From Sporodiniella umbellata (Eukaryota > Mucoromycota > Mucoromycetes > Mucorales > Rhizopodaceae), in the NCBI GenBank assembly GCA_025677835.1, contig JAIXMR010000013.1, positions 186,001 to 250,000 of the forward strand: a stretch of DNA of 64,000 nt. The letters run 5' to 3'. Numbering within the stretch: the stretch's first letter is position 1; each line of letters starts with the position of its first letter. Below are positions 34,753 through 47,399 of the stretch, piece by piece. Position numbers and translations under genes: made by a program. Below the pieces are notes generated by a model. That model ran no database searches and was not told the DNA's origin. It was given only the letters and a program-made list of their open reading frames with translations.

Positions 34753-37700
34753 TTATATTTTCTCTTTGGGTAAATGACTCATAAAATAAGATGGTGGTAT
34801 CGGATAGGGTAGTAGTTGCTTATCTTTTGAAAGCGATGGGGATAAGATATCTTGAGGTGTATGCACAAAAGAGGGAGGGGGTGTTTCAATGGTGGGTAAG
34901 GAAAACGACCATTGCGAGAGTTGGTCTGGGTCGTCTGGTAGATCATGGAAATGTTTAATGCATCTCACAACGGCTTCTTTCGTCACTGGTTTACTGAGCA
35001 CATCGTCAAAGGTTTTGGTCAATTGAAAAGTTCTTTCGTAGGCTGTGAAAGCTACGATTGGTGTTGTTTTGTTGATATTGTTTGTGGATTTTATCATTCG
35101 AGCAGCAGCTTCACCATCAACTAGGGAAATTTTTTTTTTTTAGGTTAAATGCTTTCTAGTCAAAGTACTTACTGATGGGCATCCTAATATCCATAAAGAT
35201 GACATCAAAAATGACTTTATCGCCCATAGCACATCGAACAGCCTGTGCACCATTTTTGACAATCACACAGCGGCAATGCAGCGACTTGAGGATGGTCTCG
35301 AATATTTTGCAGCTGATGGGGTTATCATCAGCAATGAGACAATCCAGGGGCCTAGTGGATTTGTAAGAAAACGAAGTCTCACGGGAACAATCCAGAGGAT
35401 GCGTTGAAAGAGGGACGGGTGTGTGGATACTGTTTTCTTTGTCCTCCTCACGATTCTCTAACAGGCGATTGTCTGTCATTTTGTTTTCGAATATTTTGCT
35501 TGGGAAAGAAATGGATCGCACACGCCTAGGAAGATCGTAGTGATCTTCTAGAGAGGACTTTTTGATTTTTTCGAGTTGGGGATGGGCCATATCTGCAGAT
35601 CGCCTGGTGCTGAATGGGGCAGTTTTAGAGGAAATAGAGGGCGACAAGACCAGAGAGGGCGTGGTGGGTAAGGAAGAAGAGATGGTATCTATGGAGTCTA
35701 CGATGGAACCTCGCTTTCGATCAGAAATAGCGTTCAAAGAAGGGGGAGGCAGACTACCCGAGTCTGAGGCGACGGCGGCCACGCTTTCCCTTCTTATTTT
35801 GCGTATAGCTTCCTCGTTAGCCTTTTCCAGCAAGGGAAGATTTTTGTAGACAAAGGTGCCAAAATCCGAGTCACTGCTGATTTGTTCACGACCTGATTCG
35901 TCTTCCTGATGGACTAAGGCGTTTTCTGGGTTTTGTTCGACAATGATAGCCTTTGCGCGTTTCACTTCTTCCTTGACCAGGTTTTCTACGTCTTCCTGCA
36001 TCATAATCATAGACGCCCCCCTGTTGTCGAAATAATCCGTGTCCTCCTTATGCATCGGCTGTGGGACAAACGAAGGCGCTTCCGAAAGCAGTTGATCCCA
36101 GTCGAGACCCTTAAAAAAAGGGTGACTACGCACCTCCTCTGCACCGTTCCATCCCAGACGTTGTTCGGGCAGCGGTGTGAGTAATCGCTCGATAAAGTCC
36201 TTGGCTTCAGGAGGGATGGAGATCTCATCTTCGTGCCAGTCGATGGCTCTTGACAGAATGTTCTCAAATACCTTGTCCGGTGTCTCAGCATGAAAGGGTG
36301 GGTAACCATATAGAAACTCGTAGCAGATCACGCCCAGAGCCCACCAGTCAACCATGGCATCCTGGCCTGTGCCCAGAATACTTTCAGGCGCAAGGTAGTC
36401 GGGGGTACCGACCGTGACCGGCTTGGATATACCTTCCTCGGACAAGACACAGCCCGGCGTGCTGCGTCCAGAAATAAAGCCAGAGTTCGTCCTTTGACGG
36501 TGTAATCGGACACTGTAAGCTCCTTCGTCGCCCAGGTCTTGTAAGAAAGGGCTATTGGAAACCAGACTGGCCGGTTCGCCTCCTGAAGCAGAACTGGCCA
36601 GTGAGCCTCGCCGGTGTCGGTCCTGTTCAAACAAGAGGTTGAAATACGAGTTTCGATAGAGTGGGCCACCTGACGGTGAGGCAGAAAGTACAGAGGGCGA
36701 TCGGGGTGGTGTGCCTGAATAAGAAAGAAATGGGGAAGGAAACGACACTGGCTCCTGATTGAGTTCATCTCGCACTCGACGGTCCAAGAAACCCATGCGT
36801 GATAAACCAAAGTCGGTAAGTTTGAGGTGGCCGTTCTGGTCAATAAGCAAATTGTCTGGTTTAAGGTCCCTAAATAAAGATTGGTTTATCAAAAGTCACA
36901 CAATCCGTTGAATTTTTCTCTGTACCTGTGTATGATGTTTTTGTCGTGTAAAAAAGCAAGGCCCAGAGTGACTTCAGCCAGATAGTTGCGAGCCCAGTCG
37001 TAAGGCAGGCTGCCCATGACTTTAACCAGAGAGGAGCAGTCACCTCCGTTCAGGTATTCCATGACCAGATAGAGGTAGTCTTTGGACTGGAAAGTATAGT
37101 ACAGCTTGGTCACAAAGGGGCTGTCTGTCTGCTTAATCATGATCATTCTTTCTGCCTTGACATTGGTCACCTGGTTTTTGGCTATCATGTCTGATTTCTT
37201 AAGGAATTTGATGGCATAGTAATCGCCTGTGATACGTTTCTTGGCCAGAAAGACCGAACCAAACGCACCTTTGCTGATGGGCTTGATGATTTCAAAGTCT
37301 TTGATGCTGGGTGGCGTAGATCTGGCATGTAAAGAAGGAGAGCAAGGCGTCTTTCCAGCATGTTGCGTTCTCTGGGAGAGGCTGCTCTTTCGCGAACTGC
37401 TGGAGTGCTCAAAGCAGAGCTTGGGTGACACCAGAGGGGTATTGACGATTTCAGTAGGCACAATCACATGTGGCCTTTTGAGCGAAGCGCTCTTACCTTT
37501 GGACTTCCAATCTTTGATTTTCTTAAAGATGCTCTTCTTGAGACTCTCGCCCGCCTCTCTCTCGCCTGTGGCCGTCAAGGGTTCGCGAGCGAGCGTCGCA
37601 TGGCTTTCGTCAGGTACTTTGACCATCGTTTTCCTGTCGATTTCAGGTGAGACAAACTCGGACCATGGAGTAGGATGAGCAAATTGCTGCTGAAAGGTGT

Positions 37701-40110
37701 TTCTTATGCGCTCATTGTACTCGAGGCGATCCTGCATACGGTTGATGGCATCCACCTTGGATTTTAAACAGGCCTGGATCTCTCGCATGAGGAGCTCGGT
37801 ATCCTCGTCTTCTGAATTCGGTGGTGTCCAAAACAAGATTTCAATCACCTTTGATTTGCAGGTGAAAGGTTCAAGCTCGTAATCGATATGCCCGGGTATA
37901 TTCAAAGAAAGGGCGGTATGCGTAATCTCTAACAGGGACTGGTATTTTTCAAGCTCGGATTGTGCGTACTCTCTTTGATCTGCCAGAAACGCAGTATTTT
38001 GCTCCTGTATTTCCTGAAGTGTCAAATCTGTCAAGCTTTGTACGTAGTGTCGAAGCTCTGTCAATTGGTCGTTGCATTCCACAACCTCCATCTCTGCTCG
38101 ATGAATTTCCACACAGAGCTCAGCATGTTGTTCAAAGAAACTGGCGATCACCCAGCGTTCACAGATACGGCAGAGCTCAGGCGGTAGGTTCATCAGGAGC
38201 TCAAAAGAGTAAGAAGTGGAAGAATGTCTTCTTTCTAATTCGGCGGTTGATAAAACATCTTGTTTTTCAGTCACTATCGCCTTTTTTTCATCGGCCTGTT
38301 TGATTACCCAGGTCGTATGGCTGGATTCGCCTGTGACCCGATTGCGCATCAACATGCCTTTGCCTGTCATTTCCACCATACGCTTGTTGTCACTGGTCAT
38401 GACACAAAATGTTACTTCGGCGGTTTTTTTACTGTCAGCGACCATTTCATTTGTAGCCACTTGGAACACATTCCTGTCCCTTGCCAGTAACAGCTGAGAT
38501 ACGTTCAGACCAATCATAGACTGTGGTTCGGTTCTGGTGAAAAAAAGAAGGGTTAGAACAGACAAGTGTTGAATGGTCTTTGACTTTTTTCTTACCCAAT
38601 CACATCATGCCATACTGGACTCAGGTATTGTATGGTGGATGGAGATAAAGCAAGCTCCATGACGATAGTATTGCTCTGACCTAACTTAGCGTCTTCTTGT
38701 AGCTGACACTGTACTTTTCCTTCTTGGGGCAAAGAAAATGACGCTTTCCATGCTGCACTATGATGACTGATGCCATTCTCTGCCTGCCACCATTCAATCG
38801 TACGGTTCAAGGCAGCAACAGAGAGCAAGAGACGGACGTACCATTCGCGGCATGGCCAATCCGGACCCCACTGGCTGCCTACAGCTTGTATTTTAGAAAC
38901 GAGATTTGCGCAGAGATCCTGGCTGTCCAAGAGCACCTCAAGATCGGTATCGAGTGCGTACTGAGCATACTCAATCAGTTTCTGTAGGGTGAGAATGAAT
39001 GGTGTGGGCGAATCGATATCTTCGTCTAAGCCAGAAGGAGGTCTGGGTCGTAAGAGATCTGTCTCTACGTGCTGATTGAGCCCATCGATAATCTTTCGAA
39101 GGGCCAGGTTGCAGGTGTGTTTGGCAGACTGAAGTTTGAGTTTGGTAGCGATCGCAGTGACAACCTGCTGTGAACCGGTCGAGTCCTTACGCTCTGAGGG
39201 CTCTTTTCCAGTGCTCTGATGCAGAGTTGTATGATAAGAGGTTGTTGTTTTGTGGATATCTTGTTTTTCTGTTTCAGGAAATGTATAAGGCTCCGTCGTC
39301 GTACAGCTTTTCCAGTCGTTGTCAAGATGAAATATAGGCTGTTCTTTGGTCCAATCCGTCCACTCAGGCTCGAATGGTATATCCCACCGTTGAAGCTTGG
39401 TTATTCTCGAGGAGTCTATCTTTTTTATGTCTGTTTTGGATGACAGATAACAACTGCTGGTGGGTGCGCTTTGGCAAGCTAATAAAAATATCTCAGTGCT
39501 TGTTGCGAGGTTACTTAAAAGAGCATTTTACTTGGAAAATAATCTTGGATTTCATTTTCTGTTTCGATAGGAACAGAAGTGCAGCCGAAATGGTGGTTAT
39601 AGACGTGATGGTATGTAGGTGTATCCTGTGATACAATGTCCAAAAACAGTGCTGGATAAACAGGAAACGAACTCTGTGTTTCTTTATCAAAGTTTGTTTT
39701 GAGAAATGTTTGGATTGAGTATTTACAATTGGATAAAGACGGCCTGCGCCCTTTGAGAACTAAACAGGCCAAATAAAGAAGAAGGTTAAGAATTAAATAA
39801 AAATAAGAGTGTATGATCGGTATAAACCTTGGGTAATGTTCTCATTATCTAAAGAGGATGCTGTATTTATGCTTTCATTGAACATAGGAGATATGCTTCT
39901 GATATGCAGCTCTCTATCATCTATTGATTCACAACATGTGTTCCCACGCGGTTGATAACCTTTTACTTTCCTTTTTAGTTGGCGATCAATTAGCGCAGAA
40001 GACATGTCTGAATCTTTCTTTATTACATTATCAGTTATATTCGCTGAGTCTGTCAAGGTTGAACTGATGCCTAAAATAGAAGATTTGTCCATAGTTTCAT
40101 TGAGATACAT
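34753..40110 (-). CDS. RIM15: Rim15-like protein kinase with PAS, zinc finger and receiver
   Basis: Six exons: 39828-40110, 39532-39759, 38596-39478, 36926-38533, 35173-36869, 34753-35120; 1,688 residues from the Met at 40110 (a Met six codons on is equally possible). A PAS-like region lies around 435-560 (IQYLSPVWHDVIG, SMIGLNVSQLLL). A short zinc-finger-like segment near 585 has CRICERW and then HAELC. The AGC-type kinase spans about 885-1290: GAFGSV, YYAIKFLKK, HRDLKPDNLL, DFGLSR, then a ~130-residue insert before VGTPDYLAPESILG, as is usual for Rim15/Cek1/Greatwall-type kinases. A receiver domain lies around 1510-1640 with the acidic pair (IADDN), the phosphoacceptor Asp (FMDIRMP), VAFTAY and LSKPV. 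In yeast Rim15 integrates TOR/PKA signals and controls quiescence and meiosis entry. Because all receiver residues are present, phosphotransfer input is plausible here (inference). Confidence 0.94.
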
Positions 40111-43100
40111 AAAGAAAGAGCAGAAAAGAAAATATGTGCGAAAAAGAAAGAGTAAATGAAAGAAAAGAGAAAGAAGAAAGTAAAAAAAGAAAAAATAAAA
40201 ATAAAAAAAAGGGGGGATAGAAAGATAAATTATAAGCATTTTACTCTTTTTTGGTTCTTTTGCTCTATTTCTTCACGCCTACACACACACACACATACAA
40301 ATAAGGTATCGGTATTGCAAATAATCTAATTGGTTCATCCGTTCTGCATAAGGGTTTCCTTTCATTGTCAAAAAAAAAAAAAAAAAAAGTGTAAATAACC
40401 TCATCTGTAACTTAGCCATGTACATATATGCATCGTTTCTTCTTATTAAACTGAACCCCTTTGAGAAAAACAAAGGAATAACAAAAACAATAATAAGATT
40501 GCTGAAACATTTTGAAAAAAAAAGATAAAATAAACAAATAAAGCACAGCTGATTGGAGTAAAACTTTTCTGTCCAATGAAGGCTGACAGAATCACACACT
40601 ATACAGCTGTCGGAAGTAAAGCGTATGTCTATTTCTATCGAGATACCTTTATTTATAGGGAATGTAAGCCTGTTGGTTGTATATATACTGTATATGTGTG
40701 TAGGTGAGTATATATACAATAGGATATATCTGGCATGAAGCATTCTAATCTCTCTCTTTCATCCCTTGTCTTAGTATTCCCCAAATCCTGTGTAAATTCT
40801 ATAGAACTTTTTAAGCAATTTTTTTTTTTCTGTCGCAAAGCAATCAAACTCAGTCACGATTTTAGTGACTTGGGTGTCGTTTATTCCTTTGAAGACCACG
40901 TGTAGCTAGTTATATTTATGTATGGCTTCATTATGCTACAGAGATTATACAAAAAACTTGAGTATGGTTCGCTAGAATGATGACCTTAAACTTGAGCTGT
41001 TTACAAAAAGTTGAGTTTGTTTGAATATGAAGAAAAAAAAGCACATTCTAATTAAAATACCCGACCGTTTTTTTCTTTTTTTTTTTTTTGGTATCCAAGG
41101 CAACCCTGAACCTACAATATCTTTGTAGCTGCTTTGTTTTACTAAAAAGCCTGACCGAAACCACCTGCTAACAACAACGACTTGGTTCCCAAAACGCTCT
41201 AATGTGTAACGACGTAATAAAATATGCAAGCCTTGGTTACTGTTTAAAGATGGTTTAGAGTCGCCTGCATAGTCTAAACCAACCAACGGCTTAAACAATA
41301 GCTTAAAAGTTTAGAAACTCCTCTCAGCCGATTGTGCTGGCGAATGGTGATTCAATTCGTTTGTTGACAGTTTTACTCCTGTAATTCAAGCGGACCATTT
41401 TTTTCATAACAATTGGCATTCATTCATTGATATATGTACAGAAATTATTAGCACACTTCAGGAAACTAAAATGCAGTTATTTTTAGATTCCGTGCTCCCC
41501 AAATTTTATTTTCGCAAATAGATTGCTCACTTTTACTTGTTTTGTATGTACTGAAAGTAAATATGAACGTACACTTTATCTACAAAAACGCGAAAGATAA
41601 AATTGCAGATGAAAGCGGAAATATGAATTTTGAAATAGATACTGATACTGAAATATATCCCATCGACTACTTTGCCAGTTATAAAGACTATTTGGACTGT
41701 AAATCACCTGAAAAAAAAAAGCTCACGAAAAACCAAGCCTGATAAAAAAAAAAAGGATAACAAAGCTCATTTACCAGAAACATGGTGATGGCGGCAAATA
41801 ATGGCTGCTTTTTTATTGTTTTAGCTTACGAAAAAACCGCAAATTCTGGACAAGTAACAACGATGCGTACACCTTACAATTAATTCAAAAAAGACCAGGG
41901 AAAATCATTAGATAACCTAGAGCTAAATAATGCCAAAAAAATAAAAGTGAAAGTAGGATGTAAGGACTAACACTACTGGTTAATAGTAACTACATAAAAA
42001 AACAGTGAAAAAAAAATAAGAGAATAATATTATGTTTTTTTTTTTGCACCGTTCTTGCTACAAATCTTCATGTTGTTATGTCAATACGAATACATAAATA
42101 TTGAAATACACTACGCGAAAGTGAAAACAACCTTTGTTGGGCTCTCTCATCTCTTCTTATGGAAACTGTTCTTTAGCTATGATTAATTTCAATTTAGCAT
42201 TTAAACTATTTATGCTCTAAATAGCATTTTGTATAATTTTGCTATCGTTTGCCTCTCTAAAGGAGTGTATATACAATGTTGAACACTTACTTTGCTGTAT
42301 TATTTTTCTGGGGTACAACAGGTCCACTACTTTTTTCTTTAGTCAAAACCATACTTATTAGCTATGACCATTGTTTTTGTGATCACTGAATGTTGAGCCC
42401 ACGTAATTACTCTAACACTTTATATCAAAAATCAAACTACTCAGGCTCTGAATATTGGCTCCAAAACAAATCCATAAAGAAGTATGATATGGTCTTTCTT
42501 TGAATCAAGTTTTTATGTAGGTAAGAATCAGGAAAAAACAGACTGTGCTCTAGCGGGCCAAACTTAAAGTCTTTATATAACTGTCGAAGACAGTTGAAAA
42601 AATACAGGGCAATCTTTTTTAAGATAAAATCAATCACTTGACAAAATACTAGAGAGACGAGCTAAGAACAAAATAAAATAAAGAAAGTTCTGTCAGAAGA
42701 TTATTTTACTTTTTTTTTTTGATGACTTATATTTAACAATACGCTTGTTGTAAAACGGCATACTCGGATTGTATACCCCATCTCCTTTTTTTTTTTTTTT
42801 TTTTTTTTGTATAGAATGTAAAATGTTGTTGCTTCTAAGATAGTATATATTTATGATTCAAGCCTTATTCCCTTGGGGTGCTATATTTATTAATCTTGCA
42901 TAGTAAATATTTTGAATCCTTTCTCACTGATATCACTTTTGTTCGAAACACATCAAGTCAGTGCCAGATCGGACTGTGATTTTCAAAACTACGGATATAA
43001 GCCGTTCATTTATCGTTATTCCAGTTGCGAAACAATCAAATAAGAAAATATAGCTTCAAATATCAGAAGAGGCTACCATCGCATAACCACTTAACTATCC

Positions 43101-43517
43101 CGACTATGCCAAAAGGAGAGTAGTTTGCCAGCCAGAAACAGATTTTTGACCTCACTCATTCTTTATTTTTATTGACGAAATAAAGTTTGTATTTTATCAA
43201 ACTGTAAAGGTGTTAGTTATGTTGGGGAATTTTTCCAACTAAATTTGCCACGCTTTTAACAAGCAATTTACTGCACTGAGCACTGACACTCAGAGTCAAA
43301 ATATCACTAAGTGTATTGTCTGTTGTGACTCAGATACAAGCTATCCATTTATGAATAAACTAAAACTTCAACACTTTCAGCTTTTTTTTATCGGTCATTG
43401 TTTAGCTGTATGTTTAATATAATGGCCAAATTGATTTATTGATGCGCTTTGTTATGCTATATACAGATTATCATCTATCAAGAATCTTTGCCTTTTCAAA
43501 ATAAAATCAGGCAAAAT
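40111..43517. other. intergenic, no gene supported
   Basis: About 3.4 kb of AT-rich DNA. Two open frames were noted: 40972-41298 (-), with a protein-like stretch around FKPLVGLDYAGDSKPSLNSN that I do not recognise, and 41542-41742 (+). Neither has convincing exon partners. Long T runs lie at 41071-41089 and 42786-42808. Confidence 0.45.
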
Positions 43518-44534
43518 TTACAACTCCTCTGTTTCAATAACAAGGCCGCACTCTTGACAGATTTGTTTAGACAATTGTCCGTTTTGCTCCACTGAATCAA
43601 AAGTATGTTTGTGAGGGCCCTGTTGGCGTTCCCTTTCCTTTTTTGTAGACATTGTTCTTCTTCTCAGGTCAGCTAGTTTTTGCTTGAACTTTTTTTCTTT
43701 TTTATCTTTCTTCTGAGCCTGTCTTCTTTCGTATTCTGCATCTAAACCGTCCGGTCCATTCCATTTTTTAAAAGCATACTCTTCTACCTAAAGCACTATA
43801 AGAACATCTTCTGAGAATGCAGTTTGTTTACCATCTCTCTGACGTAAAGCATCATATCGTTCCAAGTTGACTTATGTGGATTTGGCTTGGACCAGTGAGG
43901 AAGAAGTTCTGGGTCCTTCAGCTCAGCTAAAGGCAGTAATTAATATCAATTTGACTGTCTTATTGTAACTCAGCTTACGGTCTGTAAGTAGATAATCCTA
44001 GGTCAGGAATGAGTTAAAAAAAAAACCAGTGAGACGTGTGTCGTTGAAATCACTCTACCTCTCTAGCTTCTGTCTTGGTTATCAAACTGTACTTTTCTGG
44101 ATACTTTTCTTTGCATGTAGAACAAAGATTTATGTGAAATACGTTAAAAAACACGGTGTCCAAATCTATTGTACTACACTCCTTGCATTTTGGAGCCTCT
44201 GATGAATCTACTGTTGAAGCTAATATTGACGTTAGAACACATTTCTTTTAAAGCTAATTGAATTACGATAATACGGCTCCGGCATATAATGCTTTTTCTT
44301 CTCCTCTTCTTTCGTGTTACTTTCTTCCACAATAAATCCTCCTTTAGAATCTACCATTGTGCTTAGATCGTATTCATAGTAAGATTTGATCCATCGAGCC
44401 CTTTTCAATGGTTTTTCTTTTTCTCTCTCTTGGTCTTTTTCATTTCTCTTAGCCTTTAGTCTTTCCAAAGCCTTTGCCTTGTTGGATGCTATACGCTGAC
44501 GTTGCTCTTCAGTTAATGTGGAGATTTCAGGCAT
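43518..44534 (-). CDS. RAD14: DNA repair protein Rad14/XPA
   Basis: Five exons: 44267-44534, 44059-44210, 43979-43997 (19 nt), 43832-43926, 43518-43787; 267 residues, within the usual XPA/Rad14 size. The C4 zinc finger is complete: KCKEC, then LCSTCKEKYPEKYSLITK after 18-20 residues. The damage-binding core follows: TKTEARE joined by splicing to DYLLTD, LPHWSKPNPHKSTWNDMMLY and KKWNGPDGLDAEYERR. YYEYDLSTMVDSKGGF upstream is another XPA/Rad14 hallmark. XPA verifies lesions and organises the pre-incision complex of nucleotide excision repair in the nucleus. The donor of intron 1 (GTAATTC, after 44267) was chosen because only this site keeps the frame into the zinc finger. The N-terminus (EEQRQRIASNKAKALERLKAK) is a basic helix typical of the family. 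Confidence 0.95.
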
Positions 44535-45601
44535 GTTGGACAAAAAAAAAAACAAAAATTACTGCGCTTATAGCTAAAGATATTGGTTTAAAATGGACGA
44601 CCAATGAAAATCTGGGACGCCAAGTTCGAAAATGAGATACTTGGGAATAGAATGAAGAGCTTTATCGCATCTTTAAAGGAGACTTTCTTTGCTGCTTTTC
44701 AAAACTGTTTTTTTTTTCTTTTTTCTAATATCTAGTATCACTGTACCTATGCTTTTAACCTAAAGTCAACAATCAAAATTGGCGCAAGTGTAAAAACCAA
44801 TATGAATTAAAGCACATCATCATAATCAAAAAGTAAACAAAGAAACAAACAGAACCTACACGATTAGTGTTTGAATAGCTTCAAGATTCAAAATTGACAT
44901 GTTTATCTATTAAAACCTGGAGATAGTCCACTGCTATTGCAGTTATAACATTAATCCAATTTTATACAAAGCTAGCGAGTATGTGCCGTACTTTCATGTT
45001 TTGAGCTATAGAAATAGGCTATTGGCGGACAAATTTTTTGGTAAAGAGCAACCAAAAATAAAAAAAGCTCAATGATATGTTTTGTCATAGAAATTTTGTT
45101 GACAACCTTTTAGATTTATTTACAAACACTTTATAAATATAGCTTATAAAAGTGATGAACAAGCCACTAAGTAATATAAATTACTAGTCGTTTTACCCTC
45201 AAAGTATACTTCGTTAACTTAATTAAGTGGGTTCAAAGCTCCATGGAGTACAAACGCGTTTCAACTGTTTGTTTAACCCAACGTACATGCCTAGCTACCT
45301 ATACGATTGGACTATGACTATATACTAAGATTCATCTCACAGCTAAAACTCGGTTCTCTACTATTTCAAAAGATTGCACTAAGCACATAGGTTGTCTAAA
45401 ATCTCATTTGACTTTTGTCGAGGAAAGAAAACATTAAGGTTCTTAAAATGAAGGGAGAAGCCATACATTTTAAAACATACAAAAGCCAATACAATCTAAG
45501 GGTTTTCTATAGAGGTTCGATGTTTCTTTTAAATGTTGTTAGCTTTTGAAATGCATAAAGCAAAACGTCTTTTTATTGTCTATGCAAAAAAAACAAATAG
45601 C
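44535..45601. other. intergenic, no gene supported
   Basis: About 1.1 kb between the start of Rad14 and the end of eS10, both on the minus strand. AT-rich; nothing recognised. Presumed to hold the Rad14 promoter and the eS10 3' UTR. Confidence 0.55.
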
Positions 45602-46250
45602 TTATTCGCGGTTGCGGCCTATAGTAACAATGTTAACAAAAGTTGAAAAGAAAATTTGCCAAATTTTTTCTTACCAAGACCACCACGGAATTCAGGCTTG
45701 AAATCACCAGAGGCGTTTTCCTTACGTCTGTAGTTATCACGGTCACCACGGGGGGCACGACCTTCACGGTCACCACCAACTAAAAAAAGATAAAAGTTAT
45801 TAAAATGGTTTTTCGAGATAAAATAGTTGCATACAGTTGCGACGAGGAGCAGAAGCAGGACGGACGGTCTTCTTCATGGTAGCAGGAACAATTTCTTGAG
45901 GCAAGTTGAGGTCTAAACAATACAATTTAAGTTTATGATTCTTATTGTTTGTAAAAGATAACATACATTCACGGAGGTAATCAATACCCTCATCAGTGAG
46001 GGTATAGTAGTACCATTGCCAAGAGAATTGGGTTTTGATGAAACCCTTGGAGGTCAAGGATTGCATGACCTTGATGACCTCAAGGTTAGGAACTTCGAGC
46101 TCAAAGTGCTTGGGGGCGTTGAAGTCCTTGGGGGCACAAAGAGCACCATCTAAAAGCAAGATTAATTAACTACTGAATTTAGTGTTTATAGGCATTACCC
46201 TTGAAAATAGCTTCGTAAATGACCTTTCTGTTCTGCTTACTGACAAGCAT
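45602..46250 (-). CDS. RPS10: 40S ribosomal protein eS10
   Basis: Five exons: 46199-46250, 45967-46149, 45835-45912, 45675-45779 and a 17-nt last exon 45602-45618; 144 residues. The start MLVSKQNRKVIYEAIFKDGA and the winged-helix core (VPNLEVIKVMQSLTSKGFIK, QWYYYTLTDEGIDYLREYL, LPQEIVPATMKK) are diagnostic of eS10. The C-terminal Arg/Gly-rich tail (GGDREGRAPRGDRDNYRR) ends FRGGLGRNRE only if the tiny last exon is used. eS10 sits at the small-subunit beak and contacts mRNA and mRNA-quality-control factors. Codon choice is markedly more C-ending (AAG, GTC, CTC, TTC) than in neighbouring genes, as expected for a highly expressed gene in this AT-rich genome. Confidence 0.97.
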
Positions 46251-47078
46251 TGTGATATACTCTAGAATGTGGAATTAAAAGCAAATCGATTAATGAAACT
46301 GAACTGAAAAAGTTGACAAGAGAATTTCGTTGTTGAAATTATAGTTGATTCAAGATCTGTTTCGATATCATCCATCGTTTTGTTCATCCATTTGTTTCTC
46401 TTGTCAACTTCATTGTATGTAGTGTGTTTGTCTGCTTACAATACGATAATAAAAGAGGGAGCTTCTATGTGTTCCACCTCTTGACTATCAGATATGTCCA
46501 ACTCTTTGATTTCCTGCCATGTTACTTGGTTGAAACTCAGTGTCCGGTGTCTGTTTCTTCAGGCCGGAACAGTTTCATTTTTTTAGTGCTCAACACTATT
46601 CTGTTTTGGTCAAATGGGACCGAAAAAAAGTCAGCTTCGTCTCCAGGCCATTCTCAGCTGCAGGCATTAAATAGCTAATGCAAGAACAATAGAGTGGTCG
46701 TTGAGAACTGCTTTTTTTTTTTTTATCGCGAGCTACAAACTTTATAATTGAAAGAGATGCGACTAAAAATCTGTAAAAACTGAGTTTACAAGTCTAATAC
46801 ATATATTTAAGAAACAAAAGTACTGAAGCAAGTTATCTTGACTTTTATCAAAGTAGTATATTTCAGTGTATTTTCTGAGGTAATAAGGTGGCCTTTTTAT
46901 TTTTCAAACGTTTGAGGATTTCTAACGTTTGTAGAACGAGATTTGAAAGCAGCGTTCAGATTAGGTAGATCAAGCAAGTATTAATTGCTTACAATAAATA
47001 AATTAAAGCTAAAGAGGTGGTAATAGTATATATACGGTAATATAAGGGGTACTGTTGTAATTTTGCTTTGTGTCTAGC
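46251..47078. other. intergenic, presumed eS10 promoter
   Basis: About 830 bp. An 84-codon open frame at 46424-46678 (+) overlaps the likely eS10 promoter and has no known domain. Nothing else was recognised. Confidence 0.5.
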
Positions 47079-47399
47079 CTAAATAATACAGCTGCACTGA
47101 GAGTCCATACAAAAGCCTATTAATTCTGAAGATATATCTTGACATAAAGCATCGCACGATTCATGATCATCATCTTCGCATCTTCCTATCTCGGCTTTTT
47201 CTGTACAATAACATTTGTTGAATATACAAGATCCTCTTCCGTTAGCTATATCCTGACAAGCAATGGTACATTCTGACGAGTCTCCTTGAATCTTACAAAG
47301 ATCATATTCTGACAGGTCCAGAGTTTTTGCAAAGGTCGTTTGAGAAAAAAATAAAACGAGTGCAATATATAAAAACTGGAGTATGCTTTGTCTTAACAT
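47079..47399 (-). CDS. small secreted protein with tandem CS-alpha-beta (defensin-like) modules
   Basis: A single uninterrupted frame encodes 106 residues. Residues 1-24 form a clear signal peptide (hydrophobic core LQFLYIALVLFF, small residues before a cleavage site near FA-KT). The mature ~82 residues contain exactly twelve cysteines, at 35, 44, 48, 58, 63, 65 and 74, 82, 86, 97, 102, 104. These form two copies of C-x7/8-C-x3-C-x9/10-C-x4-C-x-C. CxxxC followed by CxC is the signature of the cysteine-stabilised alpha-beta fold of defensins and related peptides. Both modules also share CQDI after the third Cys, so they probably arose by internal duplication. The linker is acidic (EDDDHE), unlike the cationic surface usual in antimicrobial defensins. 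The role could be antagonism of other microbes, self-signalling or host interaction; none can be chosen from sequence. Fungi are known to carry such genes, but I cannot tell how close this one is. Confidence 0.8.
   Translation of the reverse strand: MLRQSILQFLYIALVLFFSQTTFAKTLDLSEYDLCKIQGDSSECTIACQDIANGRGSCIFNKCYCTEKAEIGRCEDDDHESCDALCQDISSELIGFCMDSQCSCII

Noticed and set aside
35175..38987. Many plus-strand frames opposite the Rim15-like gene
   Set aside because: The minus-strand frames carry kinase, PAS and receiver motifs; the plus-strand ones carry none.
40972..41298. 108-codon minus-strand open frame
   Set aside because: One stretch looks protein-like, but I recognise no domain, the N-terminal half is Lys/Phe from homopolymers, and no exon partner was found.
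41542..41742. 66-codon frame with acidic middle
   Set aside because: No domain, no splice partners, A-rich composition; not enough to call a gene.
46424..46678. 84-codon plus-strand frame
   Set aside because: It overlaps the presumed eS10 promoter, has no domain and shows ordinary AT-rich composition.
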